64,000 nucleotides of DNA from Bubalus kerabau. Its lineage: Eukaryota; Chordata; Mammalia; Artiodactyla; Bovidae. The notes under the pieces were generated by a model. That model was not told the DNA's origin. It did not search any database and was given only the letters and a program-made list of their open reading frames with translations. The stretch lies in contig NC_073642.1 in assembly GCF_029407905.1 (NCBI RefSeq), positions 8,990,001 to 9,054,000 on the forward strand, in the 5' to 3' direction. Positions within the stretch are counted from its first letter, which is position 1. Each line of letters opens with the position of its first letter. A program made the translations under genes and the position numbers. Of the stretch, positions 10,355 to 20,049 are shown in pieces.

Positions 10355-11950
10355 AAGTGGGTTCCTGGAACACATAGGGCTGTTTCCATCTTTGAGACTG
10401 AGGGCATCTTGGAAGATGATCTGGCAAGACCAGGCCAGTCTTATGGATGCTTTATCTCTTGGACCTTCTGTCTGTCCTGATTGATAACAAAGTCCTTCCT
10501 TGTTTCCAAGAGAAATCACTGCATGCCTGTAGTTGAGTTCCGTGGAAGGGCCCATGAGATGCTCTGAAGAAGATTCAGACCTGGACGGGAAGCTTAGAAC
10601 TTGATTTTCCTCTTATTCATCTTGAGCCCTCCTTCTGACCGGTGGCAGAGAACAGCGTTCCTAGACTTGCGGAGCGTGGGCCGTTTTCCCAGGGAAATAC
10701 CCGCAGCGGCCACACGATGGCAGCCTTGCACAAACCAAAGCCCGCTTGGCCCAGGCGGCCAGCAGCTCTCAGCGTATGTCCCCAGCAGGGTACCCAGCCT
10801 GCCTCCTGCAGAGTCCGCGGAGGAAGCCCAGCCCCAGCCGGCATCTCTAATCGCATCTGGGAAGTCGGCGCTTTGCAAGGGAAAGAAAGAGCCGTGCAGA
10901 CTGCTCATGCCTGTCTCTGTTGATTTTCGATATGAAACTAGTTTGCCACGGCCCCGCCCCCCAGCTCTGGAATTGCAGTGAGCAATACGACAGACAATGG
11001 GTTAGACTTACTCTTGAGAGAGCGCAAATCTCTTTCTTCCTTTTTAAAGGAAAAATTGTTTAGCTTTTGTGAGTCGAGGAGTGCAGAGAGAAGCCAAAAT
11101 TTCCTGAATTCTTTACTCAACCGGTAGACTTGCGGGAGGTCGGGGTGGGGGTGGGTGGGGTGGGGTGGGGGGGAGACTTGGAGCCACCAACCCACTAAAA
11201 TGCACCCTGCCTCCCTCCTCTAGGTTGAAAGAGGCCTGCCTGCTTCCTGGGTTGCTCACAGAGTGAGTGCTTCCATGCTGCTGTGAAAGGGAGGGAATGA
11301 AAAATGTTGAGTGAACACTGTACCATCTGCAGCGGATGGTGTGCGCCCTGCAAAGGGAATTGTTCCCTTCGCTTTCCATGCACCATTCCATCCGCACTGG
11401 GAGAAGCAGGGAGAAATTCCATTAAGCTCTCTTTTTAAAAACAGCTTATTGAGAAAGGAAGGGAGGTGCAGGGAGGAAGGAGTTGGAGGAGGAGTATTTG
11501 GGACATGGCTGATAAGGTGGGTGGCAGTGGCTGACGACAGCCTCGTCCGCCCCCGGGACTTTCTGTTACCATGCTGAAGGAGCAGCCGGGAAGTGAAGGT
11601 CCACTGTGGCTGTTCACCCTGGTTGTCAGCTCCCTGAATTCAAGGTCTGGGCTCCTAACCTCGCAGCATTGAGGCAGTTGTCCTGCCCCACACCCTCCTA
11701 ATCGTGAAAGCCTGAAGAGATGGCAAGAATGTCCAGAGACTTTGGATGCTGTCACATCTGGCGGTGACCCCCTGGAGAAGCCCAGAGCAGGGTGGGTGAT
11801 CCCACACCCAGGTTAGGGACCTGAGCTCCAGGAGACAGCTTTGTGGAGCCTGCAGGGCAGAGTGTGCAATCGGGGAGCCCGAGGCTCTGCAGGAGAACAG
11901 GTGCCCTTGCCTTGAAGGAAGTCAAATCCTGTCGTGTTTCTACCCTGCCC
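10355..11950. other. Unassigned DNA with a G-rich cluster
   Basis: No repeat family or supported exon was recognised. A run of G tracts at about 11142-11174 (GGGGTGGGGGTGGGTGGGG and following) is the only notable local feature. Confidence 0.45.
11142..11174 (+). repeat. G-rich tract with quadruplex potential
   Basis: Six runs of three or more G separated by single T residues fit the general G-quadruplex pattern on the plus strand. Structure formation is inferred from pattern only. Confidence 0.7.
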
Positions 11951-11956
11951 AGAAGC

Positions 11957-14799
11957 GGTGGCTGTTTCCAGTTGCTGAGTCGTGTGACCCCATGGACTGC
12001 AGTGCCGCAGGTGCCTCTGTCCTCCACTCTCCCAGAGTTTGCTAAAATTCATGACCACTGAGTGGGTGGTGCTAGCTAACCATCTCATCCTCTGACACCC
12101 CCTTATCCTTCTGCTTTCAGTCTTTCCCAGCATCAGGGGCTTTTCCAGTGAGTTGGCTCTTTGTATCTGGTGAAAGTATTGGAGCTTCTGCTGCAAAATC
12201 AGTCCTTCCAATGCATATTCAGGCTTGATTTCCTTTAGGATTGACTGGTTGGATCTCCTTGCAGTGAAAGGGACTCTCAAAAGTCTTCTCCAACACCACA
12301 GTTTAAAAGCATCAATTCTTGGCACTCAGCCTTCTTTGTGGTCCAACTCTCACATCCATACATGACTACTGGAAAAACCATAGCTTTGACTAGGCAGACC
12401 TTGGTAGGCAAAGTGATGTCTCTGCTTTTTAATCTGCTGTCTAAGTTGGTCATAGCTTTCCTTCCAAGAAGCAAGCGTCTTTTAATTTCAGGGCTGCAGT
12501 TACTGTCCACAGTGATTTTGGAGCCCAAGAAAATAAAATCTGTCACTGCTTCTGCTTTTTCCCCTTCTATTTGCCATGAAGTGATGGGACTGGATGTCAT
12601 GATCTTAGTTTTTTAATATTAAGTTTCAAGCCAGCCTTTTCACTCTCTTTTACCCTCATAAAGAGGCTCTTAAGTTCCTCTTCACTTTCTGCCAATAGAG
12701 TGGTATCATCTGCATATCTGAGTTTGTTAATATTTCTCCCGGCAATCTTGATTCCAGTTTGTGATTTATCCAGTCCAGCATTTTGCGTGATGTACTCTGT
12801 ATAAAAGTTAAAGAAGAAAGGTGACAGTATACAGCCTTGCCATACTCCTTTTCTAAATGGGAACCAGTCTGTTGTTCCATGTCTGGTTCTAACTGTTGCT
12901 TCTTGACCCGCATACAGGTTTCTCAAGAGACAAGTAAAGGCTTTAGGGTAGTCAGTGAAGCCAAACTAGATATTTTTCTGAACTCCTTTGCTTTCTCCAT
13001 GATCCAGAACATGTTGACAATTTGATCTCTGGTTCCCTTGCCTCTTCAAAACCGAGCTTGTATATTGGTTCATGTACTGCTAAAGCCTAGCTTGAAGGGT
13101 TTTGAGCATAATCTTGTTAGCATGTGAAATGAACGCAATCATATGGTGCTTTGAGCATTCTTTGGCATTGCTCTTCTTTGGGATTGGAATGAAAACTGAC
13201 CTTTTCCAGTCCTGTCGCCACTGCTGAGTTTTCCAAATCTGCCAACATATTGAACACAGTACTTTAACAGCATCATCTTTTAGGATTTTAAATAGCTCAG
13301 CTGGAATTCTGTCACTTTCACTAACTTTATTCGTAGTAATTCTTCCTAAGGCCCACTTGACTTCACACTCCAGGCTGTCCGGCTCTAGGTGAGTGACCAC
13401 CCCATTGTGGTTGTCCGGGTCATTATAACCTTTCTTGTATAGTTCTTCTGTGTACTCTTGCCACTTCTTAATCTCCTCTGCTTCTGTTAGGTCCCTACCA
13501 TTTCTGTCCTTTATCGTGCCCATCCTTGCATGAAATGTTCCCTTGATATCTCAATTTTCTTGAAGAGATCTCTAATCTTTCCCATTCTATTGTTTTCCTT
13601 TCTTTGTGTTCATTTAAGAAAGCTTCCTTATCTCTCCTTGCTATTTTCTGAAACTCTGCATTCCTTTGGGTATATCTCTCCCTTTCTCTCTCGCCTTTCA
13701 CTTTTCTTCTTTCCTCAACTATTTGTAAAGCCTCCTCAGAAAGCCACTTTGCCTTCTTGCATTTCTTTCTCTTTGGGATGGTTTTAGTCACTGCCTCCTG
13801 TACAGTGTTCTGAATCTCCATCCATAGTTCTTCAGGCACTCTGTCTAATGGATATATTCCCTTGAATTTATTTGTCACCTCCACTGTATAATCGTAAGGG
13901 ATTTAATTTAGGTCATACCTGAATGGTCTAGTGGTTTCCCCCACTTTCTTCAATTTAAGTCTGAATTTTGCAATAAGGAGCTCATGATCTGAGCCATGGT
14001 CAGCTCCAGGTCTTGTTTTTGCCGACTGTGTAGAGCTTCTCCATCTTTGGCTGCAAGCAACACAATCAGTTTGATTTCTGTATCAACCATCTGGTGATGT
14101 CCATGGGTAGAGTTGTCTCTTGGGTTGTTGGAAAAAGGTGTTTTCTGTGACCAGCATGTTCTCTTAACAAAACGCTGTTAGCCTTTGCCCTGCTTCATTT
14201 TGGACTCCAAGGCCAAACTTGCCTGTGATTCTGGTTGTCTCTTGACTTCCTACTTTTGCATGCCAATCCCCTGTGATGATAAGGATATCATTTTTGGTGT
14301 TAGTTCTAGAAGGTGTTGTAGGTCTTCATAGAACTAGTCAGTTTCAGCTTCTTCAGAATCAGTGGTTGGGGCATTGCCTAACACCTCCAAAAAGAATTAA
14401 GTGGCTGGGTTGAAGAAGAAACGATGCCTAGTTGTGGACGTGACTGGGGTGAAAGTCAAGTCCAATGATGTAGAGAACAGTATTGCATAGGAACCTGGAA
14501 TGTTAGGTCCATGAATCAAGGTAAACTGGAAGTGGTTAAACAGGAGATGGCAAGAGTGAACATTGACATTTTAGGAATCAGTGAACTAAAATGGACATGA
14601 ATGGGTGAATTTAACTCAGATGATCATTATATCTATTACTGTGGGCAAGAATCCCATAGAAGAAAATCTCATAGTCAACAAGAGTCTGAAATGCAGTACT
14701 TCGGTGCACTCTCCAAAATGACATAATGATCTTAGTTTGTTTCCAAGACAAACCATTCAACATCACAGTAATCCAAGTCTATGCCCTGACCACTGATGC
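11957..14799 (-). mobile_element. Near-complete BovB (RTE) LINE with inverted 5' end
   Basis: From about 11957 to 14378 the plus strand reads as antisense BovB: the 3' tail region, then reverse transcriptase, then endonuclease. From about 14387 to 14799 the orientation flips, and the 5' part of the same element (5' UTR words such as GTGGCTGGGTTGAAG, and the endonuclease start GGAACCTGGAATGTTAGGTC) reads on the plus strand. About 17 bp of element sequence (ATGCCCYRACCACTGAT) occur at both inner ends, at 14358-14374 in reverse and at 14781-14797 forward. Total length is about 2.84 kb against roughly 3.2 kb for full-length BovB. Frameshifts and stops disable it. The inverted 5' end is the hallmark of twin priming. 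Confidence 0.9.
12277..13884 (-). pseudogene. Broken BovB endonuclease/reverse transcriptase ORF
   Basis: Minus-strand frames, separated by shifts, encode consecutive parts of the RTE-type polyprotein. At 13884-13495 lies the linker after the endonuclease (PEELWMEIQNTVQEA). At 13523-13080 lie the fingers and palm of the reverse transcriptase (RITTNKVSESDRIPAELFK). At 12926-12597 lies the catalytic palm with the active-site motif YADD at 12716-12705. At 12600-12277 lies the thumb and C-terminal part (ITSWQIEGEKAEAVTDFIFLG). The segments do not join in one frame, so no active enzyme is encoded. It is a retrotransposon remnant and not a host gene. Confidence 0.88.
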
Positions 14800-14804
14800 C
14801 CTGA

Positions 14805-15790
14805 TGGAGGTACACTGCTATATTTTGGTGTTTATACTTCTAGACCCATTGCTTTAAAAGTAAGGCCATTGTAATTAATATTGTACATGCAATTTGCTTC
14901 CTGCTTTTTTTTTTTTTTAAATGAGCATTACCTGAGTTATTTTATCCCAGTGTTTTAACCATCTTACTTTAGTCTGCCTAACATCTCCTGGAATAGGTAT
15001 AACACAATTTACATGGCCATGTTCCTCTTCTTGGATATTTAGGCTGTTTCCTATTTTTAGTGGTTATAAAGAACAATCTGCCAAATACAGAGATCTTATC
15101 CAAAGAAATAAAAGCAAAGTGTGGAGGTAGGGGCAGATTCTTGGTTGGGGAGGATTTCCGATGTCTCTCAGAGCCTTCCCTTGTGAGACCAACTTTCCTT
15201 CGGATTCTGTTTCCTTAGCCCAAGCTTTAGCTCTAAGAGTCTATTCCTGTACCACCCCCCTCCCCTGCCCCAGCCTCTCTCTGAAGGTTTGGCTTTGTGT
15301 TCTGTGCCACTCTGCACACAGGTGGTCTTGGCTGAGTTTAGTGTCTCTGGGCCTCAGTCTCCTTGTCTGGGAAATGGGGATACTGAGATCTAGTTCCCAG
15401 GGCTTGCTGGGTGCTCCCGTAAACTGATGTACAGGAGGACTTCTCAGCTGTAAGGTGTGTGCCGCTGGGCTGGTACCTTGGCTGTTCTGAGTGCAGAACG
15501 CCCCGTGCAGTTTGAATGCGGCAGGTGACCCTGTCAGTCAGTCAGAGCAGGAGTTGGTCGAGACAGAATGAATCTGAGTAGACTGAAAAGAGGCTGGCGG
15601 GAAGCCTGTGGGAAGGCAGCTGCCATCTTGTGGCTACAGAGGAGCGCCAGAAGACAGAATCAGAGTGGAGGGAGAGACACTCGATTCCCATGACTGAGTC
15701 CCTGAATCCCGCCTTGCCTGAAGCTAGTGCTATCCCCAGGGGGTTCAGTCGGAGAGTTAAAGGTCTCCCTGTTTCGCCTAGAGAGGTCTG
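14805..15790. other. Unassigned AT-moderate DNA
   Basis: It contains a poly-T run near 14907 and words such as TCTTGGATATTTAGGCTGTTTCC that recall an old LINE, but the match is too weak to name. No gene was recognised. Confidence 0.4.
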
Positions 15791-15796
15791 AACTGT

Positions 15797-15872
15797 CCCT
15801 TTCTTTCTTTCTCCCTTCCTCTCTCTCTCCCTTCCTTCTTCCTCCCTCCCTCCCTTTCTCTATTTCTTTTTT
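15797..15872. repeat. Polypyrimidine tract
   Basis: About 75 bp of almost pure C/T on the plus strand, with TTTC, CTCT and CCTCC submotifs. Such tracts can adopt triplex-type structures; that is inference. Confidence 0.85.
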
Positions 15873-15879
15873 GGTTACT

Positions 15880-16355
15880 TGAAACCAAGAGTTCACACTG
15901 TTAATTTACTGTCTTTTGTGATAATGGAAGGAAAAGGAAGGTGATCAGGACCTGATACATGACTTTCATGGGACCTGTCATTTTTGCCTCCGTGGGTCTC
16001 TCCCTCCATAAAAGACAAAACCGCAAAACCCATTTTGCTACTGTATTAGCATAATGATCATAAACCAGGACAGACTGTATTCATTTTTTTTCTTATTTAA
16101 AAATAAATTAAAACATTTTCTTGAGCCCTTGGCACAGTGCCTATTGTGCTAATGGATAAGTCAACTCTAGGGAGTAACTTTTCTCCTGCTTGTACACACT
16201 TTTTTGTGTGGGCATACATTTGTAGTGAACAGATAGTTCCTTGTTACAAGCAAGTTGCTTCTTCGGTTGATGTATGATGCAACTAAGAGCCACATCAACT
16301 GAGATCCAGTTCTTGATTTACAGGTATAAGCAGTGTTGGGTAGGGGCTCAGACCA
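15880..16355. other. Unassigned DNA
   Basis: No recognised repeat or gene. The central part is AT-rich. Confidence 0.4.
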
Positions 16356-16360
16356 CTGAC

Positions 16361-16409
16361 CACTTCTGACTGGGTCGATTCATTTGTGGTCTGATTTAAT
16401 GCGATGGGG

Positions 16410-16440
<31 letters not shown>

Positions 16441-16689
16441 AGACTGTGTGATACAGATCACTAGCTCCCTTTCGACTGGCTGAATGCTTTCGTGGTATAT
16501 TTGACTTGAATGGGATGGGGCGGGGCTCAAGGAATGCTGGCTTCTGTGTGGCTGAATACATTTGTGGTCTGATACCAGAATGTAATAGGCTGTTACTACG
16601 AGCACTACTCACTTCTTATTGGCTGAATGCAAACACTGGCTCATTGGTACTCACTTCTGATTGGCTGAATGCAAACACCGGCTCATTGG
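16361..16689. repeat. Diverged tandem repeats carrying ATTGG (CCAAT) boxes
   Basis: A perfect-length tandem pair of 42-bp units lies at 16606-16647 and 16648-16689, differing at two positions; each holds TGGCTGAATGCAAACA and TCATTGG. Three looser upstream copies share the words TGACTGGGTCGATTCATTTG (16366), CGACTGGCTGAATGCTTTCG (16473) and TGTGTGGCTGAATACATTTG (16545). A (TG)n(CG)n microsatellite at about 16409-16441 interrupts the first. The four ATTGG words at the right end are inverted CCAAT boxes, the recognition core of NF-Y, but binding is not shown. Confidence 0.78.
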
Positions 16690-17445
16690 CTCCAGTGTCA
16701 GCAGATGCCCGGATGTGCTCAAGCCGGCTGAAGAAAACGACAGTGTACTGAAATCGGGGTGGTTGCACCAGCGAAGCAGCTGCCCATCTGTGTTGAAAAG
16801 CCTCTCGCTTGAAGTGCCCCAGTACAAGTCTTTCTGTAAAGGTTATGGAAAACTCAGGGAAATTTACATTTTGCAGAGTTTACCGAAAGTTGTCCCTGAA
16901 TGTTGGTGGATGGTCTTCTAACTTCATTGACTGGGTGGACACTGTAGTTAGAACCAAGGGTCTTCCCGGAGTCAGAAGATCTGGGGCTGGGCCCAGCCTT
17001 GTCTCCCAGTGGATTCCAGCCTGCAAGCGCACGGGGGTGGGGGTGGGAAAGACAGTCCTGATGTTCTGTTCTATCTTATCTCCTCTCCCACGTCCCCCCA
17101 GCGCCTCCCGCGCCTTTCCTAAAAGAGTTCCCACACGGAGGCCCTGGAGCTCTGCCAGGAGCAAGATAAGTGTAGATCTCGAGAGCTTGCCAAATGTAAG
17201 GAGGAAGCTGTCCGGGGCAAATAACTATTAAGCTTCAACAGCGGGTCTCAGAGTGGGGCACTAGAACAGCAACATCAGCGGTCACCAAAAGAACATGATG
17301 GAAATGCAAGTTCTCAGAGACTCCAGTCAGGTCCAGAAATCCTTGTTTTGACAAGACCTACAGGTGAAGTTGAGGCTCACTCAGGTCTGAGAACCTGTGC
17401 CTTGTTATGATGTTTGCTTGAAAGAACACAGCCTTTTCCTTTATT
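16690..17445. other. Unassigned DNA
   Basis: No recognised mobile element or supported exon. Short open frames span parts of it without a recognisable domain. Confidence 0.4.
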
Positions 17446-17448
17446 TGA

Positions 17449-17650
17449 GGGCTTTCCTGGTGGCTCAGACGGTAAAGAATCTGCCTGCAATGTGCAAGAC
17501 CCAGGTTCGATCTCTGGGTCGGGAAGATCCCTGGAGAAGGGCATGGCAACCCACTGCAGTATTCTTTCCTGGGAAATCCATGGACAGAGGAGCCTGGAGG
17601 GCTACAGTCCATGGGGTTGCAGTGTCCGACAGGACTGAGTGACTAACACC
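17449..17650 (+). mobile_element. Bov-tA SINE
   Basis: Head GGGCTTTCCTGGTGGCTCAG, B box GGTTCGATCTC, body GGGAAGATCCCTGGAGAAGG, and end GGACTGAGTGACTAACACC. It is adjacent to the CpG-rich block. No clear target duplication. Confidence 0.94.
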
Positions 17651-17679
17651 ATGCCCAGGGCAGCTCCACTCAGAGCTGC

Positions 17680-18620
17680 AGACCCAGAGTGCAGACCCCG
17701 GACTGGCGGCTCTCGTCTAGGCAAGTAGGCCCCGAGACCTGGGAGGTCTCGCATGAGGTTCCACGTGGGGGGAGTCCGGGCAATCCCACTCCAGCGACCC
17801 TTTTGGGTCCTTCATCGGCTCCAAAGCCGAACAGGTCCATCCGTATGTACGCGTTGGCGTTTACTTCTCTTAGCGATGTGGCATCGGCAGCCACTCGTGG
17901 TATACGAGCTCCCTAGGCGGCGTCCCTGCCCTGGGCCCGCGGACCCGCGCTTCCCGGGAAGGGGCGGGAGGCTCCGGCGCGCGCAGCTCGGCGCCTGCCC
18001 CCGGCGGCCGCGAGGTGGCGCTGTTGCACTTCCCCGCGGGCTCCGCGCTGCGTGCCCTCCCGGCCCCGCCGGGCAGTGACAGCGCGCCGTCAGCCGGGGG
18101 CCCTTTCACTGGGGCGTCCGGGGAGGGACATGAGCCCGGAGGCCTTGGACGGAGAGGGCGCTGGCCGTGGGTCGCAGCTGCAAAGCCCCGAGGGACTTGA
18201 CTGTCCCACCCGCAGGCTCCGCGCGCCCCCGGCGCCCGGAGGTGGGCTGCCGCTTCTCCGGGCGGCCTCTCGTCTGATCGCATCCCTCTTGTTCGTGTGT
18301 GTGCTTGTGTGAGCATCAACTCAGCCATGACAGGGAGTAGAAAGCAGAAACTGCCCAGAAGGGCAAAGGCCCTTCCTCCCAGAGAAAGCACCCCGTGAGG
18401 TGTGAGGCGTGGGGCCAGAGCCGTGGGGCAGGCAGACTGGGCCCGGGCTGAGGACCGGCGCGGGGGTCGGACCCCGGGACACGCTGGGCGCCCGAAAACC
18501 TCCCGCGGCTGCAGAGCGGCCAGGGGCCACATCAGCGGCGCCCACGAGGGCGCTCTCCGTGGAGGACGAGGCTGACCGTAACAACAGCAGCCGCGGCAGT
18601 AGCGCCAACACCTGTGATCC
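17680..18620. promoter_or_regulatory. CpG-island-like block, candidate promoter
   Basis: CpG dinucleotides are dense and undecayed here (for example GGCTCCGGCGCGCGCAGC near 17970 and CCCCGGCGGCCGCGAGG near 18000), whereas the surrounding DNA is CpG-poor. GC-box words GGGGCGGG (17961) and CCGCCCC-like motifs are present. No TATA box or repeat explains the block. Open frames cross it on both strands, including one of about 330 codons on the minus strand, but that frame begins inside a Bov-tA and is not credible as a gene. A short plus-strand frame at 18130-18312 (MSPEALDGEGAGRGSQLQS) is also unrecognised. Direction of any transcript is unknown. Confidence 0.62.
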
Positions 18621-18662
18621 CCACCCCTGCCCCTATGAAGGAGGAGGTGTGTGACCCAGTCT

Positions 18663-18870
18663 TGTTGTTTAGTCCCTAAGTCGTGTCCTGACTCTTTGTG
18701 ACCCCATGGACTATAGCCCACCAGGCTCCTACTGTCCGGGATTCTCCAGGCAAGAATCCCGGAGTGGGGTGCCATTTCCTTCTCCAGGGGATCTTCCTGA
18801 CCCAGGGATCGAACCCACGTCAACGGCATTGGCGGGCAGATTCTTTCCCACTGAGCCACCGGGGAAGCCC
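18663..18870 (-). mobile_element. Bov-tA SINE
   Basis: Antisense copy from TTGTTGTTTAGTCCCTAAGT to GAGCCACCGGGGAAGCCC, including GGGATCGAACCCACGTC (reverse of the B box). It forms an inverted pair with the plus-strand copy at 17449, with the CpG-rich block between them. Confidence 0.94.
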
Positions 18871-18879
18871 TGCGTCCCA

Positions 18880-19485
18880 ATTTACAGGTGGGGAGATAGA
18901 GGCAAAGAGGGGTGAGTCAGGCCGCACCACCAGCCTCTTGGGCTCCACAACCTCCTGGACACAAAGCTGGCGGCCATTGGCTCCAGGAGGGGTCCCTGGA
19001 AACGGCGTCCTGACTGAGAGGGGTGCTGCCTCTGTTGGGGCCTCTTGGGGTTCATCTCTTTTCACTGGCTTCAGGCCAAAGAGGAGCCAGAGGGCCCCAG
19101 CACGCTGGGGTCACACTGCTCTGGGGGAGGCGCAGCTCCGGTTCCTCCGGGGGGGACCTTGCAGAAGGGCTCAGCGTCCATCCCCTCAAGGCTGCACTGA
19201 GTAGGACTGCTGAAGCTACAGCTTTAGAGGGGGCGTCTTCTCCGGAAGAGGACCTGGGCCACGGGCGGGGCGAGACCAGGCGGGGGCGCTCGGGAGCCCC
19301 GGGTCAGGACAGGCAGGCAGCCAGGGCCGGGCATATCCACGGAGTCTGCGGTGGTCTCAGCCTGGTGGCTGGCATCCCTTCACCTCACTGCTCTAGCCCC
19401 CACCCCTCCCTGGCTTCTGCCCTGGTGCGGATATAACTCTGAGACCGTCAGGATCACCCCCAGACACCTAGCTCCTCATGCCTCC
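18880..19485. other. GC-rich unassigned DNA
   Basis: GC-rich with scattered CpG near 19260-19310. No recognised repeat or exon. It may be a shoulder of the CpG-rich block. Confidence 0.4.
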
Positions 19486-19491
19486 TGATGC

Positions 19492-20042
19492 TGCTGAAGC
19501 CAACTCAGGTCTGCTCACCCGCGTGCAGTAAAGAGCATGTACCGACACAAGGTTGGGTTGAAGGCAAGCGCAGGGTTTATTGCAGGCACCAAGCAAGCTG
19601 TCCAGGCAGCTGGCGCTCATGGGCTTGAACTCCCCAAAGGCTCTCAGGGAAAGGTTTCTAAAGACAGGGCGAGGGAGGGGGGTTGTAATCATCTCGTGGA
19701 CGTTCTTCTGACTGATTGGTGGTGAGGTAATTGGGAGTCAACATCATCAACTTTCTGGTTCCGACCGGTCTGGGGTGTACGTGCTTGTGGACAGCACGCA
19801 GTTAACTCCTTCTACCTGTTGGGGGTTTCAATATCTGCAAAATGGCTCAAAGGACATGGCTCAGAATATTATCTATGGTCCTTGAGCAATTCAATTGTTT
19901 GACGTTCATTTAATAATGAAACCATTATTATTTTGCCTTGCTTTACTGTTTTCCTTTTTTTCCTTCATTTTCTCACTTCTCTGATTAAACTTACCCCTTG
20001 GAACTTGGGGAAGCCTAGGAGGCTAAAGTTTTCTACAGACAA
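19492..20042 (-). mobile_element. LTR of a ruminant endogenous retrovirus, solo
   Basis: Read on the minus strand it has a CCAAT box (CACCAATCAGTC), then a polyadenylation signal in GCAATAAACCCTGCG, then a U5-like region ending GTTGGCTTCAGCA. The plus strand therefore begins TGCTGAAGCC and ends near TCTACAGACA. The words CCAGACCGGTCGGAACCAG and ATAATATTCTGAGCCATGTC match a ruminant ERV2-type LTR as I recall it. No internal viral genes or polypurine tract follow. A target duplication was not found, so the ends are approximate. Confidence 0.65.
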
Positions 20043-20049
20043 GAGGCAG

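Noticed and set aside
12277..13884. Reverse-transcriptase-like reading frames as a possible host gene, group II intron or retron
   Set aside because: The sequence matches BovB (RTE) along its length, is frame-broken, and lies in a recognisable LINE with a BovB 3' end.
17870..18880. A minus-strand 336-codon frame across the CpG-rich block
   Set aside because: Its first part is the translation of the Bov-tA at 18663-18870, and the rest is Arg/Pro/Gly-rich chance translation of CpG-rich DNA.
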